Positions 1 to 6,560 of a stretch of DNA of 8,172 bases are shown here, piece by piece. Below the pieces are notes generated by a model. The model ran no database searches, had not been told where the DNA came from, and saw nothing but the letters and a program-made list of their open reading frames with translations. Where the stretch lies: contig JAEYOK010000051.1 in assembly GCA_023411795.1 (NCBI GenBank), positions 1-8,172 of the forward strand, given 5' to 3'. This DNA is from Bacillota bacterium (GTDB taxonomy: Bacteria; Bacillota; Clostridia; DSM-8532). The position numbers and the translations under genes are program-made. Numbering within the stretch: the first letter of the stretch is position 1; each line of letters opens with the position of its first letter.

Positions 1-71
1 TTCCTAAAAAGGTTTAGACTAGAATGAAACACCGTAATTATTCATAGCAACAGGTTAAAGAATTTGGTATA

Positions 72-129
72 GCGAACTTCCCATTATTTTCATCAGCGGC
101 TTCGAAGCGAACTTCGCATTATGTTTATC
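72..129. repeat. 35-bp tandem repeat array, cluster 1 (two units, second partial)
   Basis: Two head-to-tail copies of a 35-bp unit start at 72 and 107, each opening with GCGAACTTC. The second copy stops after about 23 bases. The unit start contains the near-palindrome GCGAACTTCGC (five-base arms around a central C). Bases 64-129 match 6812-6877 of cluster 3 with only two differences (at 68 and 106), including the variant first unit, so the two arrays share a common origin. The 35-base period is not a multiple of three and no gene covers it, so it is not a protein repeat. Confidence 0.85.
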
Positions 130-200
130 CTGGACTGCAGTCGTATGGGTGCTCATTTGCTTGATCTTACCATCTGAAAATCAGTGCGTAATTTCTTGCT

Positions 201-244
201 TAAATCACATAATATGACATAATGTTGTCAAGTTATGTGATTTA
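201..244. promoter_or_regulatory. 44-bp dyad with probable promoter, likely operator of the WYL regulator
   Basis: A perfect 12-bp inverted repeat, TAAATCACATAA (201-212) and TTATGTGATTTA (233-244), encloses a second inverted repeat, TGACA (215-219) and TGTCA (226-230). Both have the same centre at 222.5, so the whole 44 bp is one nested symmetric site. A possible promoter, TTGCTT (196-201), 16-bp spacer and CATAAT (218-223), falls inside it. The position about 25 bp before the start of an HTH regulator gene suggests autoregulation, which is inferred. It could alternatively form an RNA hairpin in the leader. Confidence 0.55.
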
Positions 245-268
245 TACTTTACCTTTGGGGGTGATGCT

Positions 269-1180
269 ATGCAGATTAGCAGATTGTTTCAAATCATATA
301 CATTCTGCTGGAAAAGAAGTTCACGACCGCTCGAGAATTGGCCGAACATTTTGAAGTATCCATAAGAACAATCTACAGAGATATTGATGCTCTATGCGAG
401 GCAGGAATTCCGATTTACGCAAGCCAAGGTAAAGGTGGCGGAATTGCTCTAGTGGATAAGTTTGTACTTAATAAATCAGTGCTTTCAGAGAAGGACCAGG
501 ATGAGATTTTGATTGCTCTGCAAAGTCTATCAGCAGTTCGATATCCTCAGATCGATGATATCTTAACAAAATTGAGCAGTTTTTTCAAAAAAAGCAATGT
601 TAACTGGATTGAAGTGGATTTTTCCTCCTGGGGAAGCGATGATAGGCATAAAGAATATTTCAGTTTACTTAAAAATGCCATACTTGAGCAACGGGTGATT
701 ACTTTTACCTATTTTGGCGTAGCCAATGAAAAAAGTGACCGCCGTGTTGAACCACTCAAACTACTCTTTAAAGATAAATCGTGGTATTTGCAGGGATATT
801 GCGTTCAGATAATGGGATTCCGAACTTTTAAAATGACACGAATGACCAATATCCATATTACAGATGAATTTTGTATTCACACAGACGTGCAAGAGTTTAC
901 TCCTACAACAACAGAAGCAGTTCGTGAGCAGATTCATCTCAAACTCAAAATATCATTAGAAGGAGCCTACCGCGTATACGATGATTTTCAGGAAGACAAT
1001 ATCACAAAAAATGAGGATGGCTCTTATACTGTGATCGTTTCCATGCCCAGAGGCGAGTGGATCTATAACTACCTTTTTTCCTTTGGTACATCGCTGGAGG
1101 TAATAGAACCTCAGACTCTGCGGGAAGAAGTTGCTAACCGTTTGAATAAGATGGCAAATAAATATCATCTGAAAACCTGA
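269..1180 (+). CDS. YafY-like HTH/WYL-domain transcriptional regulator
   Basis: A 303-residue DNA-binding regulator. Residues 1-60 form an HTH_11/DeoR-like winged helix, with the recognition region around TTARELAEHFEVSIRTIYRD (19-38). Residues about 125-200 form a WYL domain: the hallmark W172-Y173-L174 sits in SWYLQGYC and is followed by the FRTFKMTRM segment (184-192). Residues about 220-300 fit the C-terminal WCX extension. Length and order are those of full-length YafY/PafC-type regulators, whose WYL domains bind small ligands or nucleic acid. The ATG at 269 follows GGGGGTGAT at good spacing. The gene lies immediately before a co-directional SDR operon and is separated from it by a hairpin at 1171-1200, so the operon is its likely target; the dyad at 201-244 is its likely own operator. 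The ligand is unknown. Confidence 0.92.
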   Translation: MQISRLFQIIYILLEKKFTTARELAEHFEVSIRTIYRDIDALCEAGIPIYASQGKGGGIALVDKFVLNKSVLSEKDQDEILIALQSLSAVRYPQIDDILTKLSSFFKKSNVNWIEVDFSSWGSDDRHKEYFSLLKNAILEQRVITFTYFGVANEKSDRRVEPLKLLFKDKSWYLQGYCVQIMGFRTFKMTRMTNIHITDEFCIHTDVQEFTPTTTEAVREQIHLKLKISLEGAYRVYDDFQEDNITKNEDGSYTVIVSMPRGEWIYNYLFSFGTSLEVIEPQTLREEVANRLNKMANKYHLKT

Positions 1181-1200
1181 CGTACTGTCGTCAGGTTTTC
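1171..1200 (+). terminator. Hairpin terminator-like structure overlapping the end of the regulator gene
   Basis: A perfect 12-bp stem, GAAAACCTGACG (1171-1182) and CGTCAGGTTTTC (1189-1200), encloses a 6-base loop. The TGA stop (1178-1180) lies inside the 5' arm. The only T run is the TTTT in the 3' arm, so termination may be partial, allowing some read-through into the SDR operon. Just after it, GTAGT-TAT-ACTAC (1201-1213) is a small dyad containing TATACT, a possible -10 element for the operon, but no good -35 is seen. Confidence 0.6.
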
Positions 1201-1250
1201 GTAGTTATACTACACCTGTAACAAAAATCAAACTTAAGGAGGCACTTATT

Positions 1251-2051
1251 ATGGAAAACGTTCTATCACTCGCTGATCTGAATAAAGAGCTTGATGGTAA
1301 ACGTGCACTTGTTACAGGTGGAACGAAGGGCATTGGTCAGGCCATTGTGCATCGCCTACTTCTTGCCGGAGCAGAGATCATGACAACCGCGCGTACCGTA
1401 CCGGATAATTTGCCGGATGGCATCGGATTCATCCAAGCAGATGTCGCCACACCGGCGGGCACGGACACCATTATTAAAGAGACACTTGCAAAGTTAGGTG
1501 GTCTGGACATTCTGATTAATAATGTGGGTGGTTCGTCATCATCTACCGCCGGCGCACTGGCTTTGAGTGACGACGATTGGATCAATACATTCAGTGCCAA
1601 TCTGTTTTCTTCTGTGCGCCTGGATCGAGGATTTTTGCCATATATGATTAATCAACGCGAGGGCGTCATCATTCATATTACATCCATTCAGCGCAAACTC
1701 CCCGGCAAGATGACGATGGCATATTCCGCTGCAAAATCGGCTTTGACCAATTACAGCAAAAATCTAGCAACACAGTTTGGTCCCGATGGAATACGCGTGA
1801 ATACAGTTGCTCCGGGATTTACAGAAACAACAGCTGCAGGACATCTTATTGAGAGAATGGCGCGAAATTCAGGTACAGATTACAATGGTGCACGCCAGGA
1901 ATTAATGGATACGCTTGGCGGCATTCCCCTTGGGCGTCCGGCAAGGCCAGAGGAGGTTGCAGAACTTGTCGCTTTCCTTGTATCCGACAGAGCGACCTAT
2001 ATTACAGGCAGTGAACATATCATTGATGGCGGTATCATACGCACCATCTAA
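1251..2051 (+). CDS. SDR family NAD(P)-dependent oxidoreductase
   Basis: A 266-residue classical short-chain dehydrogenase/reductase, complete by length. The Rossmann cofactor motif TGGTKGIG is at 22-29, and R48 after the second strand hints at NADP(H) preference. D64-V65, NNVGG (90-94), the structural N117, and the catalytic S145, Y158 (YSAAK) and K162 are all present, followed by PG (188-189). The C-terminus YITGSEHIIDGG is typical of 3-oxoacyl-ACP reductase-like SDRs. The start is fixed by AAGGAGG (1236-1242), 8 bases before ATG. It is the first gene of a tight cluster with an NTF2-like and a Dabb protein, an arrangement that suggests cytosolic reduction of a small carbonyl or aromatic compound rather than fatty-acid synthesis. 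The substrate cannot be read from sequence. Confidence 0.95.
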   Translation: MENVLSLADLNKELDGKRALVTGGTKGIGQAIVHRLLLAGAEIMTTARTVPDNLPDGIGFIQADVATPAGTDTIIKETLAKLGGLDILINNVGGSSSSTAGALALSDDDWINTFSANLFSSVRLDRGFLPYMINQREGVIIHITSIQRKLPGKMTMAYSAAKSALTNYSKNLATQFGPDGIRVNTVAPGFTETTAAGHLIERMARNSGTDYNGARQELMDTLGGIPLGRPARPEEVAELVAFLVSDRATYITGSEHIIDGGIIRTI

Positions 2052-2078
2052 ACAACCCCAAATAAAGGAGGATAAAAT

Positions 2079-2420
2079 ATGAATGCAGACAAAATGCCAC
2101 AGGTGATCAGCGATTTTATTGCAGCGTCCAATAAACCAGACCCCGCAGGCTATATGCACTGTTTTGCCGAAGGCGCAGTCGTTCTGGATGAAGGCCAAAC
2201 GAGATGTGGTAAAGACGCCATAAAAAAGTGGAGTGATGAATACCACTTTGGTGCCCACGTAACCATGGAACCAATGGAAGTGAGGGAAGTAGAAAATGAA
2301 GTCATTGTGACCTGCAAACTGGATGGAGATTATGATAAGACCGGTTTGCCCGACCCGCTTCTTCTTGATTTTCATTTTCATATTATGGATAGCAAAATCA
2401 CGCATTTATCCATTGAATAA
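2079..2420 (+). CDS. NTF2-like / SnoaL-like family protein
   Basis: A 113-residue small cytosolic protein with the pattern of the NTF2/SnoaL fold. The N-terminal helix (MPQVISDFIAASNKPDP, about 6-22) is followed by the YMHCFAEGAVVLDEG strand region (25-39), a GKDAIKKWSDEY helix (44-55), and alternating strands to the end (EVIVTCKLDGDYDKTG; LLLDFHFHIMDSKITHLSIE). The family includes isomerases, cyclases and dehydratases as well as non-catalytic binding proteins, and the sequence does not decide between them. The ATG follows AAAGGAGG by about 7 bases. It lies 27 bp after the SDR gene, so the two are almost certainly cotranscribed and probably act on the same or consecutive metabolites. Confidence 0.85.
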   Translation: MNADKMPQVISDFIAASNKPDPAGYMHCFAEGAVVLDEGQTRCGKDAIKKWSDEYHFGAHVTMEPMEVREVENEVIVTCKLDGDYDKTGLPDPLLLDFHFHIMDSKITHLSIE

Positions 2421-2449
2421 TTGATGCTGTCAAGATAGGAGGTTGAAAT

Positions 2450-2737
2450 ATGATTGTTAATAATGTACTTATAAAATTGAAAAGTAGGGATGCAGACAGC
2501 GTTAAGCAAACACAGGATGTTCTTCTAAGTATGAATGGAAAAATAGGAGTTCTTCTTGATATACAGGCAGAAGTAAATATTCGTCCAGATCAAGCGAACT
2601 ATGATCTGATTTTGATTACCAAATTTGCATCCTTGGAAGACTTGGATATGTATCTTGTCCATCCTGTGCATTTGGAAGTTGCTAAGTTTATTGGCAGTCT
2701 ACTGGATACTCAAGCTTCCGTATGCTACGAAATATAA
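2450..2737 (+). CDS. Dabb (stress-responsive alpha/beta-barrel) family protein
   Basis: A 95-residue single-domain protein. The opening strand (MIVNNVLIKLK), the paired pattern NIRPDQANYDLILITKFASLEDLDMYLVHPVHLEVAKFI (about 43-81) and the final VCYEI strand match the dimeric ferredoxin-like Dabb fold. The 'YDLILITKF...L..Y..HP.H..V..F' spacing with the HP-x-H segment is characteristic. Some relatives are polyketide cyclases and many have no known function. AGGAGG precedes the ATG at normal spacing. It is the third gene of the SDR cluster, 29 bp after the NTF2-like gene and just before a terminator. Confidence 0.85.
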   Translation: MIVNNVLIKLKSRDADSVKQTQDVLLSMNGKIGVLLDIQAEVNIRPDQANYDLILITKFASLEDLDMYLVHPVHLEVAKFIGSLLDTQASVCYEI

Positions 2738-2751
2738 ATAAAAAAAATGGG

Positions 2752-2790
2752 AGCAGGCGACGGCTTTTTCTGTCGCTTGCTGTTCTTCTT
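2752..2790 (+). terminator. Rho-independent terminator of the SDR-NTF2-Dabb operon
   Basis: AGCAGGCGAC (2752-2761) pairs with GTCGCTTGCT (2772-2781), a 10-bp stem with one G-T pair and a short T-rich loop, followed by the pyrimidine-rich tail GTTCTTCTT (2782-2790). An A-run precedes the stem (2738-2747). It lies 15 bp after the Dabb stop codon. Confidence 0.8.
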
Positions 2791-3462
2791 ACACCAGATT
2801 TCTTTGTACCTTTCTCTAGAAACGAGTAATTATCCCTAGCGCCTTTGTAACGAACTTCCGATTACCGATACCGAAGGGGTTATCCAAACTTCGCATTATG
2901 TTTATCAGCGGCTGCGACGTGAACTTTAGATTATGTTTACTGGTGGATTTGTAGCAATAATAGGAAACTCAGATGGTCAGATAACATTTCCGACACGGTA
3001 CCGACTACCGTCTCAATAGGCTGGAAAATGTCATTATTGCATATTGGGTCGCAGAAGAGCGAATTCTCAATCTATAATAGGTCTGTTCATTATAACTCGC
3101 CGGGAAAGCTGGAACCTAGTGGCTAACGATTTTCAGTAGGCATCATTGAACATTTTTTGAAATGCCTTTGAGATAACATACCAACATTACCATTATACTC
3201 TAGCTAATTATGAATACTTTGTTAAATGCATAAATTTTATGTCCCATTTGATAGCACTAAATGTGTTTAAAGTATATGATCACAAGTCAGTTTCTGGATC
3301 GAGACCATAGAAGCCTCTACACCGAATTTGGGATTATTATGACAGAAATTATTCTCGGAGGTGAGTCCAGTGGGCAAATAAAATATCATTTATTTAATAG
3401 AATGTTTTGTAGTGCTGAACCTTATGCCTAAAACCTAATTATTCTAACAGGAGGAGACTATA
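2791..3462. other. Long intergenic region without a recognisable gene
   Basis: About 670 bp. It contains the second 35-bp repeat array (2850-2945) and an imperfect hairpin at 2992-3014 (GACACGGTA / TACCGTCTC, one mismatch, loop CCGAC). Frames on both strands from about 2950 to 3200 are repeatedly interrupted and match nothing I recognise; this may be a decayed gene. A 56-codon open frame at 3261-3431 (+) has no ribosome site. No convincing -35/-10 pair was found for the secreted-protein gene that follows. Confidence 0.5.
2850..2945. repeat. 35-bp tandem repeat array, cluster 2 (three units)
   Basis: Units start at about 2850, 2884 and 2919 (steps 34 and 35). The middle unit is closest to the common form, reading CAAACTTCGCATTATG and then TATCAGCGGC. 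The first unit is diverged in its second half (a CCGATTACCGATACC segment) and the last is partial. The variant pair 'CTTCCGATTA... CCAAACTTCGC' also occurs as units 3 and 4 of cluster 3 (6890-6959), so variant units are shared in order between arrays. The array lies 60 bp after the operon terminator. Bases 2815-2849 may be a further, badly decayed unit. Confidence 0.8.
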
Positions 3463-4068
3463 ATGAAGATCAAAAAAATGCTTTCCCTTCTTATCGCAAT
3501 CGCGTTGGTAACATGCGCGTTCGTCCCAACTGCATTTGCCGCTGAGCTCTACGAAACTGGTGAAATCAATACATCTGATATAAGCCTTTCGGGTAACGAA
3601 ATGTCTCCTAAGATGCAGCGAGCAATAACCTATAATGATCTTGCGGTTGGCGAAACTCAATTTGCGGGGCAGTTCGAAGATGGTACAGCCTTATATGTTA
3701 CCTTAATTAGCGATACAAATAGTGACCCCATGACACGCGCTACAAGTAAAGTGACATCCAAAAGTTGGATGTTTCAAACAGTAAACGTGTTCGGGGTTAA
3801 GGTTGATGCTTTCAAAGTAGCTATGAAGTGCTATTGGACCGAAGATGGATCAGACAGCGAAATCCAGACCTTAAATGGAACATATACAATCTATGATTCC
3901 AGTTTTACTTGTAGCTGGGATGAGGATAATGCTAGTGCTAACCCGACCTATCATGCACTTCCTCTTGATGTTTATCATGGAGGAGGATCTGCTTACTACA
4001 TCTTTGATGCCATACTTAATACTCTTGTTTCTCCAGCCACATGCACCATTTCATATGGAGTATGGTAA
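3463..4068 (+). CDS. Secreted protein of unknown function
   Basis: A 201-residue protein I do not recognise. It has a clear Sec signal peptide: the basic N-terminus MKIKK, a hydrophobic core LSLLIAIALVTCAFV (7-21), and a likely cleavage site after TAFA (23-26). C18 lies inside the core without a proper lipobox, so a lipoprotein is unlikely. The mature part of about 175 residues is polar, rich in Thr, Ser, Asp and aromatics and apparently beta-stranded, with three Cys (in MKCYW, FTCSW and ATCTI) and a late GGGSAYYIFDA segment. It has no membrane anchor or sorting motif, so it is probably released. AGGAGG precedes the ATG at good spacing. It stands alone, convergent with the M56 protease gene, with a terminator at 4185-4220. 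Whether the protease acts on it is unknown. Confidence 0.85.
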   Translation: MKIKKMLSLLIAIALVTCAFVPTAFAAELYETGEINTSDISLSGNEMSPKMQRAITYNDLAVGETQFAGQFEDGTALYVTLISDTNSDPMTRATSKVTSKSWMFQTVNVFGVKVDAFKVAMKCYWTEDGSDSEIQTLNGTYTIYDSSFTCSWDEDNASANPTYHALPLDVYHGGGSAYYIFDAILNTLVSPATCTISYGVW

Positions 4069-4072
4069 TTGT

Positions 4073-4183
4073 GTAGCAAGCAATGCTTGTAGCTATCCAT
4101 CACCACAAATGCTTGTTGGTGGCAGCGCCCCCCCTTTGATCGCACAATAAATTGTGCGGCTGCGCGTCCTGCGGACGCTTCCG
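4073..4183. other. Hairpin-rich block at a probable mobile-element scar
   Basis: Several short inverted repeats follow one another. CAAGC-AAT-GCTTG is at about 4077-4089; CACCACAA / TTGTTGGTG, with one bulge, is at about 4101-4121; CGCACAAT-AA-ATTGTGCG (4141-4158) is perfect; GCGTCC-TGC-GGACGC (4164-4178) is perfect. A run of seven C lies at 4128-4134. The GC-rich composition differs from the AT-rich flanks. From memory, similar sequence (G-run, GCGCTGCC, ACAAT-hairpin) follows relaxase genes in clostridial conjugative elements, which agrees with the relaxase tail next to it. Confidence 0.55.
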
Positions 4184-4184
4184 G

Positions 4185-4220
4185 GAGCATGGGCAGTTCT
4201 ACGCTGCTCATGCTCTTTTT
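4185..4220 (+). terminator. Strong rho-independent terminator after the secreted-protein gene
   Basis: GAGCATGGGCAG (4185-4196) and CTGCTCATGCTC (4204-4215) form a 12-bp stem with one G-T pair, a 7-base loop TTCTACG, and a T5 tail (4216-4220). It is oriented to end + strand transcripts. On the minus strand the stem is not followed by a T run, so it would not serve the relaxase remnant. Confidence 0.85.
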
Positions 4221-4238
4221 ACTTCCTCTTCGCGCCTG

Positions 4239-4400
4239 TCAGTGCCGATTAGCCTTGACGGGCAATAACTCTTTCATCTCATCGCGGGCCTTATGGTAGT
4301 CGGCGTAAGCTGCTTTTTTCCTTGCTAGAATCACCGCATATTCGGACTGCAAGCTCTTGACGGTTGATAGTTTACTGATACCTAGCTCGTCAGGTACACA
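4239..4400 (-). pseudogene. C-terminal remnant of a relaxase/mobilisation protein
   Basis: Reading leftward from 4400 to a TGA at 4241-4239, the frame gives about 53 residues containing ELGISKLSTVKSLQSEYAV and then KKAAYADYHKARDEMKELLP. This Lys/Glu-rich helical tail, with the 'L..EY...L..KK.AY.DY..AR.EMKELL..KAN' pattern, is the extreme C-terminus of MobA/VirD2-type relaxases of clostridial conjugative and mobilisable elements. Nothing of the catalytic N-terminal region is present: an in-frame TAA lies at 4403-4401 and no relaxase-like sequence continues into the adjacent protease gene. It is therefore a truncated scar of a past insertion. The identification rests on recalled family sequence, not a search. 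Confidence 0.65.
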
Positions 4401-4476
4401 TTATGCTGAAGGGAAGATTTCCTGTATGTTGGTACTGGAAGATGCACGATTAGATTAAATGCAGAGAGAAAGCAGA

Positions 4477-4497
4477 TGTGTAAAGAGTGGTTACACA
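4477..4497 (-). terminator. Weak hairpin downstream of the M56 protease gene
   Basis: TGTGTAA (4477-4483) and TTACACA (4491-4497) form a perfect 7-bp stem with a 7-base loop, 27 bp beyond the protease stop codon. On the minus strand it is followed by ATCTGCTTTCTCTCTG, pyrimidine-rich but not a true T run, so termination here is only plausible. Confidence 0.35.
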
Positions 4498-4523
4498 CCT
4501 ACTGCAATTCCGCATCTATTCAG

Positions 4524-6119
4524 TTATTTATTTGTGTCTGCAGAGTCGGCCCAAGGAATAATTTGAATGTCATCGGCAGTAAGGTCAATATAATTAGAAG
4601 ATGTATTTATTATCAAAGCTATTATTGTCTCAATGTCCAAATTGGTTAAAGAAACCTCCGGACTAAATGCTAACTTCACTGTGCAGGTCCCGTAATCAGT
4701 GTTAAATATAACTTCTGCATCCTCGATATTATCGAATTGACTAATTGTATCCTGAAGAGTTTGCTGAAGTTGATATAGTAAAAGTGACTTACGATCCAGA
4801 TTATGCGTCTCGTCGCTTGATTCAAACATAGCCGTACTATAATTACTTTGCTCAGTATTTTCATAGTTGCCATTTTCTATTTCATATTTTAACATATCAT
4901 AACTGCCGTCTGCTTTCTGGGAAAATAAATATGCAACTGTACCACTTTCGTTAACATATATTCCGTCAGGAAACACACTGTCCTTTTGTGCATCTGCCAG
5001 ATAGTCGCCGAATATATTCGCAAAGGTTTGAATTTGGTCAGATGTAAAAGAGAATGTTTCTGTTTCGTTTTCGGATGAAAAATAGGTATCCGGTATGAAT
5101 ATATAATTGGAAGCATCGAAATTAAAGGCTTCCATGGCTTTACAAGTTGCAGGATCTATAGAAGATGCTCTTGATGTGGCAAATCCAACAGTGATACCTA
5201 TAACAAGCACCGCAGCAACGATGACCATTAGTACAGTATACTTTTTCATTCTCATAATCATAATAACTCTCTCCCGGGTGGCATTTTTACTGAAATTGTT
5301 TACAAGTGAAGTCAGACGACTTCTCTTTTCTTCCAATCCAATCAAGGTTAGGGCATAGTTTAATTTCTCATTTAACCCTAATGTTTCCAGAACGGTTTCG
5401 TCACAAGAAAGCTCGACATCCCGATATGCCAGCAAATACATAAGCCATACAAGAGGATTGAACCAATGAATACATAGAGCCGTTATCATTAAAAGCTTTG
5501 TCAGTATGTCAAAGCGTCGGATATGTACGAACTCATGCAACAGAATATAACGCAGGCGGGCTTCATCCGCCCAATCTATCTGTTTGGGCAAAAGTACGAC
5601 GGGATGAAATATTCCGTAGGTCAACGGCGCAGCAATTTTATCCGACTGCCTGATTTGTACTTTTCGCATCATTGAATACTTCTGCTGCCAACATTTAATA
5701 AACGAATTTTCAACCGGAAGCGCGGTTCTATACTCTCTGCGGCAGTGAAGATGTGTTAAAAGGAAGAATAACGCGCAGGTTAATAAACCAATGAACCAAA
5801 TCACCGGTAAAAGCGATATATTTAGAGGTGCCGCTTCCGGCAATGTTGGCATATTTTCTATGATTGCCGTATTGCTTGAGGAAACGGGCACTCCTGTCAA
5901 TAGCAAATTCGTGTCATAAAATATGTTATTCTGTATATCTGCTACAGTAAAGACGCTGAGTTTTGAAGGAATGGAAAATGGAATTAGCAACCGACATAGG
6001 GCCACTCCCCACAAAACAATAAAGGTCTTCTTTGGTAGTTTGTGTAACAGTAGCGTACGGATAATTACAATAACCAGAATAAGAATAGTGGCCGAAAAAC
6101 TCATGTTTAGCAAACTCAT
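4524..6119 (-). CDS. M56 (BlaR1-like) membrane metalloprotease with atypical sensor domain
   Basis: About 531 residues. The N-terminus has membrane segments (about 3-25, 33-50 and 102-122), then a cytoplasmic zinc-protease domain with HEFVH (195-199) and the downstream ELSCDE (236-241) supplying the third ligand, as in BlaR1/MecR1. A further membrane segment lies at about 296-315 (YTVLMVIVAAVLVIGITVGF). The outer C-terminal part (316-531) contains no SxxK/SxN/KTG penicillin-binding sensor. Instead, its last ~85 residues (LYQLQQTLQDTISQF, IEDAEVIF, TVKLAFS, LTADDIQII) follow the pattern of FliF/YscJ ring-building domains. By analogy it senses an extracellular signal and causes loss of the BlaI repressor encoded just upstream. 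A GAGGG at 6130-6126 sits 6 bases before the ATG at 6119 but touches the ATG at 6125, so 6119 is preferred. Five bases separate it from the repressor stop codon. Confidence 0.9.
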   Translation of the reverse strand: MSLLNMSFSATILILVIVIIRTLLLHKLPKKTFIVLWGVALCRLLIPFSIPSKLSVFTVADIQNNIFYDTNLLLTGVPVSSSNTAIIENMPTLPEAAPLNISLLPVIWFIGLLTCALFFLLTHLHCRREYRTALPVENSFIKCWQQKYSMMRKVQIRQSDKIAAPLTYGIFHPVVLLPKQIDWADEARLRYILLHEFVHIRRFDILTKLLMITALCIHWFNPLVWLMYLLAYRDVELSCDETVLETLGLNEKLNYALTLIGLEEKRSRLTSLVNNFSKNATRERVIMIMRMKKYTVLMVIVAAVLVIGITVGFATSRASSIDPATCKAMEAFNFDASNYIFIPDTYFSSENETETFSFTSDQIQTFANIFGDYLADAQKDSVFPDGIYVNESGTVAYLFSQKADGSYDMLKYEIENGNYENTEQSNYSTAMFESSDETHNLDRKSLLLYQLQQTLQDTISQFDNIEDAEVIFNTDYGTCTVKLAFSPEVSLTNLDIETIIALIINTSSNYIDLTADDIQIIPWADSADTNK

Positions 6120-6130
6120 AGACATCCCTC

Positions 6131-6490
6131 TTATTCCATGATATTGATAAGCCGCTTTAGTTTTTCAATTTCTTCTGGAGACAAGTTTTGGCGTCCCAAA
6201 ATAGAAGCTACGAGCTGGTCGGCGGAGCCGTCATACATCTTGTTAATGAGTTCCGTTGTTTCAAGCTCCCGTGCCTGTTCAATCGTGACAAGGGGGTGGC
6301 ATATAAAATGAGGCTCAATGCGTTCAATCGCCCCTTTGTAAATACACCTCTTAATTAGCGTATAGGTCGTGGTCTTATTCCAGCCGACTTGCTCCTTTAA
6401 TATTTCTGCTATCTGTTTTGCAGTGGTATCTCCCTTCCTCCAAAGAACGTCCATTACCTTTAATTCCGAATCAAATAATTTGATTGGCAT
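6131..6490 (-). CDS. blaI: BlaI/MecI/CopY-family transcriptional repressor
   Basis: A 119-residue winged-helix repressor. Residues 5-65 form the DNA-binding domain (DSELKVMDVLWRKGDTTAKQ, then VGWNKTTTYTLIKRC with the recognition helix). The C-terminal helices SADQLVASILGRQNLSPEE to the end are the dimerisation part, aligning with the LVLNFVEKEDLS segment of MecI. The bond cleaved in BlaI/MecI (N-F) aligns with S96-I97 here, so the cleavage site, if used, differs. An upstream TTG at 6496 lies one base from the AGAGG ribosome site, while the ATG at 6490 has a 7-base gap, so 6490 is chosen. It is the first gene of an operon with the M56 protease. The symbol denotes the family; a beta-lactam role is not implied, since no beta-lactamase or penicillin-binding sensor is nearby. 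Confidence 0.92.
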   Translation of the reverse strand: MPIKLFDSELKVMDVLWRKGDTTAKQIAEILKEQVGWNKTTTYTLIKRCIYKGAIERIEPHFICHPLVTIEQARELETTELINKMYDGSADQLVASILGRQNLSPEEIEKLKRLINIME

Positions 6491-6506
6491 GTTCAAACCT
6501 CTATAC

Positions 6507-6526
6507 CGTTTTATGTCAGTAGAATA
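6507..6526. promoter_or_regulatory. Second, degenerate BlaI-type operator
   Basis: Bases 6507-6526 resemble the perfect operator at 6531-6550 (shared TTTTA, AGTA and AAT in register), exactly 24 bp away centre to centre. It covers the expected transcription start of the blaI-like promoter. Paired operators are usual for this family; the second site here has lost much symmetry. Confidence 0.45.
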
Positions 6527-6530
6527 GCAT

Positions 6531-6560
6531 CATTTTACTCCAGTAAAATGCAATTGTCAA
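6531..6560 (-). promoter_or_regulatory. Promoter of the BlaI-M56 operon with embedded operator
   Basis: On the minus strand TTGACA (6560-6555) and TAAAAT (6537-6532) are separated by exactly 17 bp, a near-consensus sigma-70/SigA promoter. A perfect inverted repeat, CATTTTACT-CC-AGTAAAATG (6531-6550), covers the -10 and most of the spacer, so a bound repressor would block polymerase. A further small dyad, AATTGT-CA-ACAATT (6552-6565), overlaps the -35. The repressor start lies about 40 bp downstream. This supports autorepression of the operon by the BlaI-like protein. Confidence 0.8.

Larger units (their letters stand above)
1..268. other. Non-coding region upstream of the WYL regulator
   Basis: No open frame of convincing length or with a ribosome site lies here. 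The stretch holds a short array of the 35-bp repeat (72-129), a 10-bp perfect palindrome GACTGCAGTC at 133-142, and the large dyad at 201-244 before the regulator gene. Bases 1-60 are AT-rich and may include a decayed repeat unit, but the similarity is too weak to call. Confidence 0.6.

Noticed and set aside
2946..3200. Possible decayed transposase or other gene
   Set aside because: Short protein-like pieces are seen on both strands but are broken by stops, and no family motif could be recognised.
3261..3431. 56-codon open frame on the + strand
   Set aside because: No ribosome site precedes the ATG, the translation matches nothing I recognise and it ends 32 bp before the secreted-protein gene; probably chance.
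3875..4211. Open frames of 91 codons (+) and 71 codons (-) over the end of the secreted-protein gene and the hairpin block
   Set aside because: Both overlap a better-supported gene in another frame or cross the hairpin block, and neither has a ribosome site.
4477..4497. Strong terminator for the protease operon
   Set aside because: The stem is perfect but short and lacks a T run; kept only as a weak candidate.
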